A stretch of DNA of 64,000 nucleotides from Mycobacterium sp. E1214 (GCF_001666755.1 NZ_LZJC01000088.1:62001-126000), one strand, 5' to 3'; shown: positions 9,375-21,473, counted from the first letter of the stretch. Notes: generated from the letters alone by a model not told the origin. Numbers and translations are program-made.

Positions 9375-11480
9375 GTGGCACAGAAGGACGTGCTGACCGA
9401 CCTGACGAAGGTCCGCAACATCGGCATCATGGCGCACATCGACGCCGGCAAGACGACGACGACGGAGCGCATCCTCTACTACACCGGTATCAGCTACAAG
9501 ATCGGTGAGGTCCACGATGGCGCAGCCACCATGGACTGGATGGAGCAGGAGCAGGAGCGGGGGATCACCATCACCTCCGCCGCCACCACCTGCTTCTGGA
9601 ACGACAACCAGATCAACATCATCGACACCCCCGGCCACGTCGACTTCACCGTCGAGGTGGAGCGCAGCCTGCGCGTGCTCGACGGCGCCGTCGCGGTGTT
9701 CGACGGCAAGGAGGGCGTCGAGCCCCAATCCGAGCAGGTGTGGCGGCAGGCCGACAAGTACGACGTCCCGCGGATCTGCTTCGTCAACAAGATGGACAAG
9801 ATCGGCGCCGACTTCTACTTCTCCGTGAAAACCATGGAGGACCGGCTCGGCGCCAACGTCATCCCGATTCAGCTCCCCGTCGGCTCCGAGGGCGACTTCG
9901 CGGGCGTCGTCGACCTGGTCGAGATGAAGGCCAAGGTGTGGAGCTCCGAGGCCAAGCTCGGCGAGAAGTACGACGTGGTCGACATCCCGGCCGACCTGCA
10001 GGAGCGGGCCGACGAGTACCGCACCAAACTGCTCGAGGCGGTCGCCGAGACCGACGAGGCGCTGCTGGACAAGTACCTCGGCGGTGAAGAGCTCAGCGTC
10101 GCCGAGATCAAGGCAGCCATCCGCAAGCTGACCATCAGCTCGGAGGCCTACCCGGTGCTGTGCGGCAGCGCGTTCAAGAACAAGGGCGTGCAGCCCATGC
10201 TGGACGCGGTCATCGACTACCTGCCGTCGCCGCTGGACGTGCCGCCCGCCGAGGGCCACGTTCCGGGTAAGGAAGACGAGCTGATCACGCGCAAGCCGTC
10301 GACCGACGAGCCGTTCTCGGCGCTGGCGTTCAAGGTCGCCACGCACCCGTTCTTCGGCAAGCTGACCTACGTCCGGGTCTACTCGGGCAAGGTCGACTCC
10401 GGCAGCCAGGTGATCAACTCCACCAAGGGCAAGAAGGAGCGGCTGGGCAAGCTGTTCCAGATGCACTCCAATAAGGAGAACCCGGTGGAGACGGCGTCGG
10501 CCGGGCACATCTACGCGGTGATCGGGCTGAAGGACACCACCACCGGTGACACCCTGAGCGACCCGAACCAGCAGATCGTGCTCGAGTCGATGACCTTCCC
10601 GGACCCGGTCATCGAGGTGGCCATCGAGCCCAAGACCAAGAGCGACCAGGAGAAGCTGTCGCTGTCGATCCAGAAGCTCGCCGAGGAGGACCCGACCTTC
10701 AAGGTGCACCTGGATCAGGAGACGGGCCAGACCGTGATCGGCGGCATGGGCGAGTTGCACCTGGACATCCTGGTGGACCGCATGCGCCGCGAGTTCAAGG
10801 TCGAGGCCAACGTCGGTAAGCCGCAGGTGGCCTACAAGGAGACCATCCGTCGCAAGGCGGAGAACGTCGAGTTCACCCACAAGAAGCAGACGGGTGGTTC
10901 CGGCCAGTTCGCGAAGGTCATCATCAACCTCGAGCCGTTCACCGGCGAGGACGGTGCGACCTACGAGTTCGAGAACAAGGTCACCGGTGGCCGCATCCCG
11001 CGGGAGTACATCCCGTCCGTGGACGCCGGCGCCCAGGACGCCATGCAGTACGGCGTGCTGGCGGGCTACCCGCTGGTGAACCTGAAGGTCACCCTGCTCG
11101 ACGGCGCCTTCCACGAGGTCGACTCGTCGGAAATGGCGTTCAAGATCGCCGGTTCCCAGGTGCTGAAGAAGGCCGCACAGCAGGCGCAGCCGGTGATCCT
11201 GGAACCGATCATGGCCGTCGAGGTCACCACGCCCGAGGATTACATGGGCGACGTGATCGGCGACCTGAACTCCCGCCGTGGCCAGATCCAGGCCATGGAG
11301 GAGCGGAGTGGTGCGCGCGTGGTGAAAGCGCACGTGCCGCTGTCGGAGATGTTCGGCTACGTCGGCGACCTGCGGTCCAAGACTCAAGGCCGGGCGAACT
11401 ACTCCATGGTGTTCGACTCGTACTCCGAGGTTCCGGCGAACGTGTCGAAGGAGATCATCGCGAAGGCGACGGGCCAGTGA
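9375..11480 (+). CDS. fusA: Elongation factor G
   Basis: Translocation GTPase of 701 residues. The G domain has P-loop [13 protein letters not shown] near residues 20-32, the switch [11 protein letters not shown] and NKMDK. Domains II-V follow, with the domain IV signature and a C-terminal [22 protein letters not shown] start is used, as in other mycobacteria. The last seven codons and the stop form the first copy of a 60-bp tandem repeat running into the fusA-tuf spacer, so the 3' end of the gene has been duplicated. Confidence 0.98.
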   Translation: MAQKDVLTDLTKVRNIGIMAHIDAGKTTTTERILYYTGISYKIGEVHDGAATMDWMEQEQERGITITSAATTCFWNDNQINIIDTPGHVDFTVEVERSLRVLDGAVAVFDGKEGVEPQSEQVWRQADKYDVPRICFVNKMDKIGADFYFSVKTMEDRLGANVIPIQLPVGSEGDFAGVVDLVEMKAKVWSSEAKLGEKYDVVDIPADLQERADEYRTKLLEAVAETDEALLDKYLGGEELSVAEIKAAIRKLTISSEAYPVLCGSAFKNKGVQPMLDAVIDYLPSPLDVPPAEGHVPGKEDELITRKPSTDEPFSALAFKVATHPFFGKLTYVRVYSGKVDSGSQVINSTKGKKERLGKLFQMHSNKENPVETASAGHIYAVIGLKDTTTGDTLSDPNQQIVLESMTFPDPVIEVAIEPKTKSDQEKLSLSIQKLAEEDPTFKVHLDQETGQTVIGGMGELHLDILVDRMRREFKVEANVGKPQVAYKETIRRKAENVEFTHKKQTGGSGQFAKVIINLEPFTGEDGATYEFENKVTGGRIPREYIPSVDAGAQDAMQYGVLAGYPLVNLKVTLLDGAFHEVDSSEMAFKIAGSQVLKKAAQQAQPVILEPIMAVEVTTPEDYMGDVIGDLNSRRGQIQAMEERSGARVVKAHVPLSEMFGYVGDLRSKTQGRANYSMVFDSYSEVPANVSKEIIAKATGQ

Positions 11481-11600
11481 GTGCCAACTCACTGGCACGG
11501 AGCCGAGCTATCGTGCATCGCGAAGGCGACGGGTCAGTGAGTGCCAACTCACTGGCACGGAGCCGAGCAATCGTGCATCGCGAAGGCGACGGGTCAATAG
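11461..11600 (+). repeat. 60-bp tandem repeat (2.3 copies) at the fusA 3' end
   Basis: Two 60-base units differ at only two positions, followed by a third partial copy of about 16-20 bases. Each copy repeats the final fusA codons (AKATGQ) and an in-frame stop: TGA, TGA, then TAG. Each full unit also contains a near-perfect stem of about ten base pairs with a GCCA loop (11473-11496 and 11533-11556) and a competing GTGCCA/TGGCAC stem. The period is a multiple of three, so the frame is preserved through all copies. Confidence 0.95.
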
Positions 11601-11699
11601 TCATCGCTTCGGAGTAACCTTGCCCGGTCACGACCGCGGCACAACGGAAAACATCAACACTGCTTTAACAAGCACCAACAAGTCCAGGAGGACACAGAA

Positions 11700-12890
<1,191 letters not shown>

Positions 12891-12900
12891 TTCCGGCAAT

Positions 12901-12939
12901 CGACGAAGCCCGGGCCGCCTCGCGGTCCGGGCTTTGTCG
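12901..12939 (+). terminator. Intrinsic terminator after tuf
   Basis: A long stem of about 18 pairs with a CTC loop (AAGCCCGGGCCGC against GCGGTCCGGGCTT, with an outer CGACG/TGTCG extension and two mismatches) starts ten bases after the tuf stop. It resembles the rpoC terminator in layout but has only a short T-run. Confidence 0.8.
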
Positions 12940-13045
12940 TGTGCGCGGTCGCGGTAGGGCGGTAAAGCGCGCGGTGAGCCCACCTGCTCCGTTACACTCG
13001 AGTCAATAGCGGACCGATGGCCAACGCTGGCCAGGGGAGGTGCCG

Positions 13046-13804
13046 ATGTCGTTCGTATACGCGACACCCGAGTACGTCGCCGCTGCGGCGACGGACCTAG
13101 CGAACATCGGTTCGACGATCATGTCGGCCAATTCGCTGGCGTTGGGCCCGACGTCCGGCGTGCTGGCGCCGGGCGCCGACGAGGTATCGGCCAGCATCGC
13201 GGCGTTGTTCGACGCGCACTCCCAGGTCTACCAGGCGCTGAGCGCTCAGGCGGCGGCGTTCCACACGCAGTTCGTGCAGCTGATGAACGGTGGCGCGACA
13301 CAGTACGCCCTGGCCGAGGCCGCCAACGCCTCGCCGCTGCAGACCGCGGCCGGGCCGGCCACGATGGCGGCGCAGGTGCCGGCCGCGACGGCCGGGACGA
13401 GTGCGGTGCCCGCGGCGCCCGCCGCGCCCCTGGCGTCGGCGGTCGCGCCGGCCTCGGTAGCGGCCCCGGTGCCCGCGCCGGCCGGGACACCGATCGCGGC
13501 GGCCCCGGCGTCGGCGACCCTGACCACGGCCAGCGGCACCGTCACGCCCGCGCGCGCGGTGCCGCCGGCGTACGCTCCGGCCACCACCCAACCCGCGGCC
13601 CCGGCGAGCGCGCCGGTTGCCGCGGCGCCGCCCGAAGCCCCGGAGGCCGCCGCGCCGCCGGGATTGCCGGTGTCGCCCCCGACGCCCGCGTCGGCGGCCC
13701 CGCCCGTCACCGCGGCAAAGGCCGCCTCCTCTTCGGGTTCCGCGTCCCACGCGACGCCGACCGGCGTGCGGCCCGCGCTGACACCGCCGTCGCCACAGCG
13801 CTGA
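13046..13804 (+). CDS. PE-family protein with Ala/Pro-rich tail
   Basis: Product of 252 residues. Residues 1-100 form a classic PE domain: Pro8-Glu9, AGADEVSA-like [10 protein letters not shown], the [10 protein letters not shown] helix and the type VII secretion signal Tyr87-x3-Glu91. The remaining ~150 residues are Ala/Pro/Val-rich without PGRS glycine repeats. The ATG was chosen five bases after GGGGAGG. No PPE partner or ESX gene lies nearby, and H37Rv has no PE gene between tuf and Rv0686, so this is a lineage-specific insertion. It is probably exported to the cell envelope; function is unknown. Confidence 0.88.
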   Translation: MSFVYATPEYVAAAATDLANIGSTIMSANSLALGPTSGVLAPGADEVSASIAALFDAHSQVYQALSAQAAAFHTQFVQLMNGGATQYALAEAANASPLQTAAGPATMAAQVPAATAGTSAVPAAPAAPLASAVAPASVAAPVPAPAGTPIAAAPASATLTTASGTVTPARAVPPAYAPATTQPAAPASAPVAAAPPEAPEAAAPPGLPVSPPTPASAAPPVTAAKAASSSGSASHATPTGVRPALTPPSPQR

Positions 13805-13886
13805 GCAAAGTTGCGCGGAAGTCGCTCGCCGCGCCGACTCCGGCGTTAATCTGACACGCAGAATCCCGGCGCGGGAGGAGCGGCAC

Positions 13887-14699
13887 ATGTTGGCGCGCTA
13901 CCTGAAGGCTCAGCTGATCGTCTTGTTGTGCGGCGGGCTGGTTGGGCCGATCTTCCTGATCGTGTACTTCTCCCTCGGCTACGGGAGCCTGCTGCAGTGG
14001 ATGTTCTACGCCGGGTTGATCGTCACCGCGGCGGACATCTTGGTCGCGCTGGCCCTGGCCAACGTCGGGGCGAAGTCGGCGGCCAAGAACGCGGCGCTGG
14101 AGCACAACGGCGTCCTCGCCCTGGCCACCATCACCGGCGTGACCGAGACCGGCACCTGGATCAACAACCAGCAGGTCGTCAAGGTCCGCCTGCACATCTC
14201 GGGTCCCGGGCTGGTGCCGTTCGACAGCGAGGACCGCGTCATCGCCAGCGTCACCCGGTTGGGCAACCTCAGCGCCCGCAAAGTGGTGGTGCTGGTCAAC
14301 CCCACCAGTGGCGAGTACCGAATCGACTGGGAGCGCAGCGCTTTGGTGAACGGCCTGGTGCCCGCGCAGTTCACCGTGGCCGAGGACAACCGGACCTACG
14401 ACCTGAGCGGTCAGGCCGGCCCGTTGCTGGAGATCCTGCGGATCCTCAAGGCCAACAACGTGCCGTTGCATCGCATGGTCGACATCCGGGGCAACCCGGC
14501 ATTGCGCGGGCAGATTCAGGCGGTGGTGCGCCGGGCGGCCCAGCCGCAGGCGCAGCCGGCGCAGGCCGGCGGGCCCGGCGCCCCGGCACCCGCGTCGGTC
14601 GCGCAGCGGCTCGACGAGCTCAAGGCCCTGCACGCCGGCGGCGTCCTGACCGACGAGGAATACCAGAGCCGGCGCGCTCAGATCATCTCCGAGATCTGA
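13887..14699 (+). CDS. Membrane protein with C-terminal SHOCT domain (Rv0686-like)
   Basis: Protein of 270 residues. Two N-terminal transmembrane segments (about residues 7-28 and 37-58) are followed by a soluble beta-rich region and a Gln/Ala/Pro linker near 205-235. A C-terminal SHOCT motif (RLDELKALHAGGVLTDEEYQ) ends it; SHOCT is a short helical oligomerisation module. It matches Rv0686 in place and size. The catalytic function is not apparent; it may be a membrane-anchored assembly factor. Confidence 0.8.
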   Translation: MLARYLKAQLIVLLCGGLVGPIFLIVYFSLGYGSLLQWMFYAGLIVTAADILVALALANVGAKSAAKNAALEHNGVLALATITGVTETGTWINNQQVVKVRLHISGPGLVPFDSEDRVIASVTRLGNLSARKVVVLVNPTSGEYRIDWERSALVNGLVPAQFTVAEDNRTYDLSGQAGPLLEILRILKANNVPLHRMVDIRGNPALRGQIQAVVRRAAQPQAQPAQAGGPGAPAPASVAQRLDELKALHAGGVLTDEEYQSRRAQIISEI

Positions 14700-15614
<915 letters not shown>

Positions 15615-15624
15615 TCCGGCGATC

Positions 15625-16845
15625 GTGTATGAACACCACGTGACCAGTAGCGAAGGCGTCGGGCATCCCGGCAAGGGCATCGTCATCGTCGGCGGCGGGC
15701 TCGCCGCCGCCCGAACGGCCGAGCAGCTGCGCCGGTCGGACTACGCCGGACCCGTCACCATCGTCAGCGACGAAGTGCACCTACCGTACGACCGCCCGCC
15801 GCTGTCCAAAGAGGTGCTGCGCAAGGAGGTCAACGAGACGGCGCTCAAACCGCGCGAGTGGTACGACGAGCACAACATCACCCTGCGGTTGGGCGCCGCC
15901 GCCACGCGTCTGGACACCGCGGCGCAGACGGTCACGCTGGCCGACGGCACCGTCCTCGGCTACGACGAACTGGTGATCGCCACCGGCCTGGTGCCACGGC
16001 GCATCCCCAACCTCCCGAACCTCGACGGCGTCCGCGTGTTGCGGTCGTTCGACGAGAGCCTGGCGCTGCGCGAGCACGCATCCTCGGCGCAGCGCGCCGT
16101 CGTCATCGGGGCCGGGTTCATCGGTTGCGAGGTCGCGGCCAGCCTGCGCTCCCTCGGCGTGCCGGTGACCCTGGTGGAACCGCAGCGCACGCCCCTGGCG
16201 TCGGTGCTCGGCGAGCAGATCGGCGAGCTGGTGGCGCGGCTGCACCGCGCCGAGGGCGTCGACGTGCGCCTCGGCGTCGGCGTGGCCGAGGTGCGTGGCG
16301 ACGGGCACGTGGAGGCGGTGGTGCTCAGCGACGGCACCATGCTGGCGGCGGACCTGGTGGTCGTCGGCATCGGGTCGCGGCCGGCCACCGAATGGCTCGA
16401 GGGCAGCGGCGTAGAGGTTGACAGCGCCGACAAGGGCGTGATCTGCGACCAGGCGGGCCGCACCAGTGTCGCCAACGTGTGGGCACTCGGCGACGTCGCG
16501 TCCTGGCGCGACGCCACCGGACATCAAGCGCGCGTGGAACATTGGAGCAACGTCGCCGACCAGGCCCGCGCCGTGGTGCCCGCCATGCTGGGGCAGGACG
16601 CGTCGTCGGTCGTGGTGGTGCCGTACTTCTGGAGCGATCAGTACGATGTCAAGATCCAGTGCCTGGGGGAGCCGGAGGCGCAGGACATCGTGCACCTCGT
16701 CGAGGATGACGGCCGCAAGTTCCTCGCCTATTACGAGCGCGACGGCGTGGTGGTCGGTGTGGTCGGCGGCGGCCTGCCCGGCAAGGTGATGAAGGCGCGC
16801 GCCAAGATCGCCGCCGGCGCCCCGATCACCGACGTGCTCGGCTGA
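15625..16845 (+). CDS. FAD-dependent ferredoxin reductase-type oxidoreductase (Rv0688-like)
   Basis: Pyridine-nucleotide-disulfide reductase family flavoprotein, 406 residues. FAD-binding VIVGGGLAAARTAEQLR near residues 15-31, NAD(P)-binding VVIGAGFIGCEVAASLRSLG near 157-175, and the second FAD motif VWALGDVA near 290 are intact. The C-terminal domain resembles rubredoxin or ferredoxin reductases serving P450s or oxygenases. It starts ten bases after the SDR stop and is probably cotranscribed. A GTG five codons in is an alternative start. Confidence 0.85.
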   Translation: MYEHHVTSSEGVGHPGKGIVIVGGGLAAARTAEQLRRSDYAGPVTIVSDEVHLPYDRPPLSKEVLRKEVNETALKPREWYDEHNITLRLGAAATRLDTAAQTVTLADGTVLGYDELVIATGLVPRRIPNLPNLDGVRVLRSFDESLALREHASSAQRAVVIGAGFIGCEVAASLRSLGVPVTLVEPQRTPLASVLGEQIGELVARLHRAEGVDVRLGVGVAEVRGDGHVEAVVLSDGTMLAADLVVVGIGSRPATEWLEGSGVEVDSADKGVICDQAGRTSVANVWALGDVASWRDATGHQARVEHWSNVADQARAVVPAMLGQDASSVVVVPYFWSDQYDVKIQCLGEPEAQDIVHLVEDDGRKFLAYYERDGVVVGVVGGGLPGKVMKARAKIAAGAPITDVLG

Positions 16846-16872
16846 CCGGCTGCGCCCCGAACGGCTGGGCGG

Positions 16873-17919
16873 CTATTGCCAATTCACCGGCGGGCCGTGC
16901 GCGTGGCACTCGCCGAGCAGCGCGCGCTCGCCGTCGGGCCAGGTGCGCGCCCGCACCAGGAACCTGATCGGGCCGCCGGACTCGTCGCGGGCCGGTTCCA
17001 GGGTGAGGTGGGCGAAGGGGGACCGTGCGTCGGCCCGCGCGGCCAGCGCGTCGATGCCCGCGCGCACCGCCTCCCGCTCGTGCGTGGGGAGGTACTGCCA
17101 GGTGATGGAGTGCCACAGCACGGTCAGCGCGCCGTCGGCAACGGTGAGGCCGGCGACCGCGTCGGCCGCCGTGCACCGCTGCAGCCGGGCGGGGACCTCG
17201 CGCGCGACCGCGATGGCTCCGCGTAGCCGCTGCAGCCGCGCGCGTTGGTCCGGCCAGACGTAACTCAACACCGTCGTCTCTCCGTCGGGCGTGCCGACGT
17301 CGATGGGCGCGATGTCGTAGCCGCACCGCTCGACGATGCGCAGCGGACCCTGCGGCGGTAGGGCGCCGCGCCAGGCGTCGTCGACGGTGACCGGCGAGTC
17401 GGCAGGTCCCCACAGGCCGCCGGTGAACAGGTAACGGTAGCGGTCCGCCCGCAGGTTCAGCCCGGCGCTCGACCCGATCTCGAAAAGTCGTATCGGATAA
17501 CCGAATTCGCTGTTGATTCGCAGCAGCCCGCCGATCAGGGCCGCCGCCCGGCCCACCTCGTTGGTTTGCGGCGGCTGTTCGAGTGCGGCGCGCAGCGCGG
17601 ACAGGTGATCCGCCGCGGCGGCGCGGATCTCGGGCCACGCCGCACCGGCGTCCCACACACCGCCCGTGCTCGGGTACCAGCGCCGCAGCGCCGCTGCCCG
17701 CCCGTCGAGCGCCAGCCGGTGCAGCCCGCCGAGCAGCCGCAGGGGCATCGCCTGACCCGCCGGGGCGTCTTCGTGGTCCGCCAGGATTGCGGCGAACACG
17801 CCGCCGGCTTCGAAGTCGCCGGCCACCAGTTCGAGGAGTTCGCCGTACATCGGCGATCCCGACGCCGCGCAGAACCGGCCCTGCGAGCGCAGGGTGTGCA
17901 CCAGGTGGCCGGCGGTCAC
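16873..17919 (-). CDS. DUF2332 family protein (Rv0690c-like)
   Basis: Cytosolic protein of 348 residues of the DUF2332 family, function unknown. The block [19 protein letters not shown] near residues 145-163 resembles a methyltransferase-like nucleotide-binding segment, but no catalytic role is established. Its GTG start overlaps the mftR stop by four bases, so it is translated from the mftR transcript. That arrangement, conserved in H37Rv, ties it to mycofactocin regulation without revealing its job. Confidence 0.75.
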   Translation of the reverse strand: MTAGHLVHTLRSQGRFCAASGSPMYGELLELVAGDFEAGGVFAAILADHEDAPAGQAMPLRLLGGLHRLALDGRAAALRRWYPSTGGVWDAGAAWPEIRAAAADHLSALRAALEQPPQTNEVGRAAALIGGLLRINSEFGYPIRLFEIGSSAGLNLRADRYRYLFTGGLWGPADSPVTVDDAWRGALPPQGPLRIVERCGYDIAPIDVGTPDGETTVLSYVWPDQRARLQRLRGAIAVAREVPARLQRCTAADAVAGLTVADGALTVLWHSITWQYLPTHEREAVRAGIDALAARADARSPFAHLTLEPARDESGGPIRFLVRARTWPDGERALLGECHAHGPPVNWQ

Positions 17920-18512
17920 GAGGCGAGCCGATCGAGCCCGGCGCCCACGACGTCAAAGGCGTTGCCGAGGGCGACCGGCAGCGGGACGGACTCGTCGGAC
18001 AGCCAGTGTTCATAGGCCGACAGCGCCACCCCCAGCATGGTCCAGGCCACCGTCTGCGGCATGAGATCAGAGGTCTTGCGGCCGAAGCGATGCGCCACGA
18101 AGCCCGCGATCACCTCCCGCCAGCCGGCATACATTGTCATCGAATATGCCTGCAGTTCCGGGGTTTGCAGGATGACCCGCATTCGCTGGCGGTGCCGCGC
18201 GGTCTCCGATTCGTCGAAGGTGTTGAACGCCAACAGCGCCGAGCGCAGCGCCGCGCCGGGGCCCACCCGCGGGTCGACGTGGTCCAGAAGGTCCTGAAGG
18301 TGCGCCAGGTGATCGTCGAAATCACCCCAGGGGATGGCGTTCTTCGACGCGTAGTAACGAAACAGCGTTCGGCGGGAGATGCCGGCGGCCTGGGCGACGT
18401 CGTCGACGCTGACCTCGGCGAATCCGTGGGCGGCGAACAGCGCGAGCGCGACATCGGTGATTTGAAGCGGAGTCGTGGAACGGCGTCGACCCACCCGCGG
18501 CTGCGGTCCCAT
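17916..18512 (-). CDS. mftR: TetR-family mycofactocin regulator MftR
   Basis: Regulator of 198 residues, the same length as Rv0691c. The ATG was selected because upstream sequence is the divergent promoter region. The N-terminal HTH (residues ~15-60, [34 protein letters not shown]) is complete. It is transcribed away from mftA across a 97-base gap. MftR proteins bind long acyl-CoAs and repress the mft genes; the first is family knowledge, the target here is inferred from position. Confidence 0.9.
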   Translation of the reverse strand: MGPQPRVGRRRSTTPLQITDVALALFAAHGFAEVSVDDVAQAAGISRRTLFRYYASKNAIPWGDFDDHLAHLQDLLDHVDPRVGPGAALRSALLAFNTFDESETARHRQRMRVILQTPELQAYSMTMYAGWREVIAGFVAHRFGRKTSDLMPQTVAWTMLGVALSAYEHWLSDESVPLPVALGNAFDVVGAGLDRLAS

Positions 18513-18523
18513 CGATTCCGCCC

Positions 18524-18552
18524 TTCCGTTTCGGCACTCGATGCCATATTCT
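18524..18552 (+). promoter_or_regulatory. Candidate mftA promoter in the mftR-mftA gap
   Basis: TATTCT is preceded by TTCCGT at 17 bases; the mRNA would start about 50 bases before mftA. The reverse strand has GAATAT overlapping it as a possible mftR -10, so the divergent promoters overlap. A small palindrome TGAGACTCA a few bases downstream is a possible operator. Confidence 0.4.
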
Positions 18553-18609
18553 GTCCACGATTGTGACCTGAGACTCATCGTTGTCAAGACCCGACGAAAG
18601 GCAAGGCCC

Positions 18610-18699
18610 ATGGAGAACGAAACCGAAACCGGCACCGAGCTCGTCACCGAGAGCCTGGTCGAAGAGGTGTCGATCGACGGCATGTGCGGGGTCTACTGA
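18610..18699 (+). CDS. mftA: Mycofactocin precursor peptide MftA
   Basis: Ribosomally made precursor of 29 residues, beginning MENETETG and ending IDGMCGVY. The conserved terminal Val-Tyr is the site where MftC decarboxylates and crosslinks the side chains; the rest is the leader bound by MftB, later removed by MftE. It is too short for most gene callers and has an AAGG ribosome site. It is followed six bases later by mftB. Recognition is certain from the C-terminal core and the cluster around it. Confidence 0.96.
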   Translation: MENETETGTELVTESLVEEVSIDGMCGVY

Positions 18700-18705
18700 C
18701 CCGCC

Positions 18706-18981
18706 GTGTTCGACGTTGATCGCGGCTGGCGGGTGCACCCGCAGGTGGCGGTGCGGCCCGAACCCTTCGGCGCGCTGCTGTACCACTTCGGCACCCGCAA
18801 GCTGTCCTTTCTGAAGAACCGCACCATCCTCACCGTGGTGCGTTCGCTGGCCGACCACCCCGATGTCCGCTCCGCCTGCCGCGCGGCGGGAGTCGACGAC
18901 GCCGAGCAGGGCCCGTACCTGCACGCGTTGGGCGTGCTGGCCGATTCCCACATGCTAGTGCCGCAGGAGGACCGTCAATGA
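18706..18981 (+). CDS. mftB: Mycofactocin peptide chaperone MftB
   Basis: RiPP recognition element protein of 91 residues, a PqqD-like winged-helix fold that holds the MftA leader for the radical SAM enzyme. A GTG start lies six bases after mftA. Features such as WRVHPQVAVRPEPFGALLYH and LSFLKN match the family. Its stop overlaps the mftC start as ATGA, fitting stoichiometric synthesis of chaperone and enzyme. Confidence 0.93.
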   Translation: MFDVDRGWRVHPQVAVRPEPFGALLYHFGTRKLSFLKNRTILTVVRSLADHPDVRSACRAAGVDDAEQGPYLHALGVLADSHMLVPQEDRQ

Positions 18982-20153
18982 CCGTGGCCGTACCCCGCCT
19001 GATCGAACAGTTCGAACTGGGCCTGGACGCCCCGATCTGCCTGACCTGGGAGCTCACCTACGCCTGCAACCTGGCCTGCGTGCACTGCCTGTCGTCGTCC
19101 GGCAAGCGCGATCCCCGCGAGCTGACGACGCGTCAATGCAAGGACGTCATCGACGAGCTGGAACGCATGCAGGTGTTCTACGTCAATATCGGCGGCGGCG
19201 AACCCACTGTGCGCCCGGACTTTTGGGAGCTGGTCGACTATGCGACCGCGCACCACGTCGGGGTGAAGTTCTCCACCAACGGCGTGCGGATCACCCCGGA
19301 GGTCGCCACCCGGCTGGCCGCCAGCGACTACGTCGACGTGCAGATCTCGCTCGACGGCGCCACCGCCGAGGTCAACGACGCAGTCCGCGGACCCGGGTCG
19401 TTCGCGATGGCCGTGCGGGCGCTGGAGAACCTGGCGGCGGCGGGCTTCAAAGACGCCAAGATCTCCGTCGTCGTCACCCGGCACAACGTCGACCAGCTCG
19501 ACGAATTCGCCGCGCTGGCAAGCCGTTACGGCGCCACCCTGCGGATCACCCGGCTGCGCCCATCGGGCCGCGGTGCCGATGTGTGGGACGAACTGCACCC
19601 CACCCCGGCCCAGCAGGTGACGCTGTACGACTGGCTGGTGGCCAAGGGGGAGCGGGTGCTCACCGGCGACTCGTTTTTCCACCTAGCGCCGCTGGGCTCG
19701 TCCGGCGCGTTGGCCGGCCTGAACATGTGTGGGGCCGGGCGCGTGGTGTGCCTGATCGACCCGGTGGGCGACGTCTACGCCTGCCCGTTCGCCATCCACG
19801 ACCGCTTCCTGGCCGGAAACATACTGAGCGACGGGGGATTCGACAACGTCTGGAAGAACGCCCCGCTGTTCCGCGAGCTGCGCGAGCCGCAGTCCGCGGG
19901 TGCCTGTGGCAGCTGCGGGCACTACGACAGTTGCCGCGGCGGCTGCATGGCGGCCAAGTTCTTCACCGGCCTGCCGCTGGACGGGCCGGACCCCGAGTGC
20001 GTCCAGGGGCACAGCACCGCGGCGCTGGCCGCCCAGCGTGAGACCCCGCGGCCCCGCGCCGACCACTCCCGCGGTCGCCCCATCAGCGCGCCGGTGCCGC
20101 TGACGCTGTCCCTGCGTCCGCCGGCCCGCCTGTGTAACGAAAGCCCGGTGTAG
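18978..20153 (+). CDS. mftC: Mycofactocin radical SAM maturase MftC
   Basis: Radical SAM enzyme of 391 residues. The [4Fe-4S] triad Cys30-x3-Cys34-x2-Cys37 (ACNLACVHC) binds SAM. C-terminal SPASM cysteines (CGAGRVVC, YACPF, CGSCGHYDSCRGGC) bind two auxiliary clusters. It catalyses oxidative decarboxylation of the MftA terminal tyrosine and then a carbon-carbon crosslink to the valine. The last ~40 residues are Arg/Pro-rich and variable. It follows mftB with overlap and precedes mftD by two bases. Confidence 0.96.
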   Translation: MTVAVPRLIEQFELGLDAPICLTWELTYACNLACVHCLSSSGKRDPRELTTRQCKDVIDELERMQVFYVNIGGGEPTVRPDFWELVDYATAHHVGVKFSTNGVRITPEVATRLAASDYVDVQISLDGATAEVNDAVRGPGSFAMAVRALENLAAAGFKDAKISVVVTRHNVDQLDEFAALASRYGATLRITRLRPSGRGADVWDELHPTPAQQVTLYDWLVAKGERVLTGDSFFHLAPLGSSGALAGLNMCGAGRVVCLIDPVGDVYACPFAIHDRFLAGNILSDGGFDNVWKNAPLFRELREPQSAGACGSCGHYDSCRGGCMAAKFFTGLPLDGPDPECVQGHSTAALAAQRETPRPRADHSRGRPISAPVPLTLSLRPPARLCNESPV

Positions 20154-20155
20154 TC

Positions 20156-21340
20156 ATGCCCGCCTGGTTCGAAACGGTCGCCATCGCCCAGCAGCGCGCC
20201 AAGCGCCGGCTCCCGAAATCGGTGTATTCGTCGCTCATTTCGGCGAGCGAGAAGGGCATCACGGTCGCCGACAACGTGGCGGCGTTCAGCGAACTCGGCT
20301 TCGCGCCGCACGTCGTCGGCGCGCAGGAGAAGCGGGACCTGTCGACGACGGTGCTGGGCCAGGACATCTCGCTGCCGGTCCTCATCTCGCCGACCGGGGT
20401 GCAGGCCGTCGATCCCGACGGCGAGGTGGCCGTGGCGCGGGCGGCGGCGGCGCGGGGAACGGCGATGGGGCTGTCCTCGTTCGCCAGCAAGCCCATCGAG
20501 GACGTCATCGCCGCCAACCCCAAAGTGTTCTTCCAGGTGTACTGGCTCGGCGGGCGCGATGCCATCGCCGCCCGCGTGCAACGGGCGCGCGAGGCCGGCG
20601 CGGTCGGGTTGATCGTGACCACCGACTGGAGCTTCTCGCACGGCCGCGACTGGGGCAGCCCCGCCATCCCCGAGTCGATGAACCTCAAGACCATCCTGCG
20701 GCTGTCCCCGGAGGCGGTGACGCGTCCCCGCTGGCTCTGGCAGTTCGGCAAGACCCTGCATCCGCCCGAACTGCGGGTGCCCAACCAGGGGCGCCGCGGC
20801 GAGCCCGGCCCGCCCTTCTTCCAGGCCTACGGGGAGTGGATGTCCACGCCGCCGCCGACCTGGGAGGACATCGCCTGGCTCCGCGAGTTGTGGGGCGGCC
20901 CCTTCATGCTCAAGGGCGTGATGCGGGTGGACGACGCCAAAAGGGCGGTGGACGCCGGGGTTTCGGCCATCTCGGTGTCGAATCACGGCGGCAACAACCT
21001 GGACGGCACCCCGGCCTCGATCCGCGCGCTGCCCGCGATCGCGGCCGCCGTCGGCGACGAGATCGAGGTGCTGCTCGACGGTGGCATCCGCCGGGGCAGC
21101 GACGTGGTGAAGGCCGTGGCGCTGGGCGCGCGGGCCGTGATGATCGGGCGCGCCTACCTGTGGGGCCTGGCCGCGGCGGGCCAGGCCGGCGTGGAGAACG
21201 TACTCGACATCCTGCGCGGGGGCATCGACTCGGCGCTGATGGGCCTGGGCCGTGCCTCGGTGCACGACCTCGGCCCCGACGACATCCTGGTGCCGCCGGA
21301 CTTCGTCCGCGCCCTGGGAGCGGGCCCCGCCGGGAATTGA
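20156..21340 (+). CDS. mftD: Mycofactocin FMN-dependent oxidase MftD (LldD1-like)
   Basis: Alpha-hydroxyacid dehydrogenase-fold flavoprotein, 394 residues, often labelled L-lactate dehydrogenase LldD1. Key FMN-site segments SNHGGNNLDGTPASI and LLDGGIRRGSDVVKAVALGA are intact, with the catalytic His in SNHGG. In the mycofactocin pathway it oxidises the released Val-Tyr-derived lactam to premycofactocin. It is last in the mftABCD unit; a 145-base AT-rich gap then separates mftE. Confidence 0.94.
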   Translation: MPAWFETVAIAQQRAKRRLPKSVYSSLISASEKGITVADNVAAFSELGFAPHVVGAQEKRDLSTTVLGQDISLPVLISPTGVQAVDPDGEVAVARAAAARGTAMGLSSFASKPIEDVIAANPKVFFQVYWLGGRDAIAARVQRAREAGAVGLIVTTDWSFSHGRDWGSPAIPESMNLKTILRLSPEAVTRPRWLWQFGKTLHPPELRVPNQGRRGEPGPPFFQAYGEWMSTPPPTWEDIAWLRELWGGPFMLKGVMRVDDAKRAVDAGVSAISVSNHGGNNLDGTPASIRALPAIAAAVGDEIEVLLDGGIRRGSDVVKAVALGARAVMIGRAYLWGLAAAGQAGVENVLDILRGGIDSALMGLGRASVHDLGPDDILVPPDFVRALGAGPAGN

Positions 21341-21473
21341 CGGCCGGGCAACTCCTGGTACTGGCGGGGCAACCGTGACGGACGAGCCTGGATATTCGAA
21401 CGCGCTGTGAATCGGCCGGGAAAAAATTTGTTTTCACTATTCAACAATTGGTGCACTACAGGTTAATTCGGCC

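Noticed and set aside
9318..11498. Long reverse-strand open frame of over 700 codons across fusA
   Set aside because: Antisense of a highly conserved gene; Leu/Val/Asp/His-biased sequence with no recognisable family.
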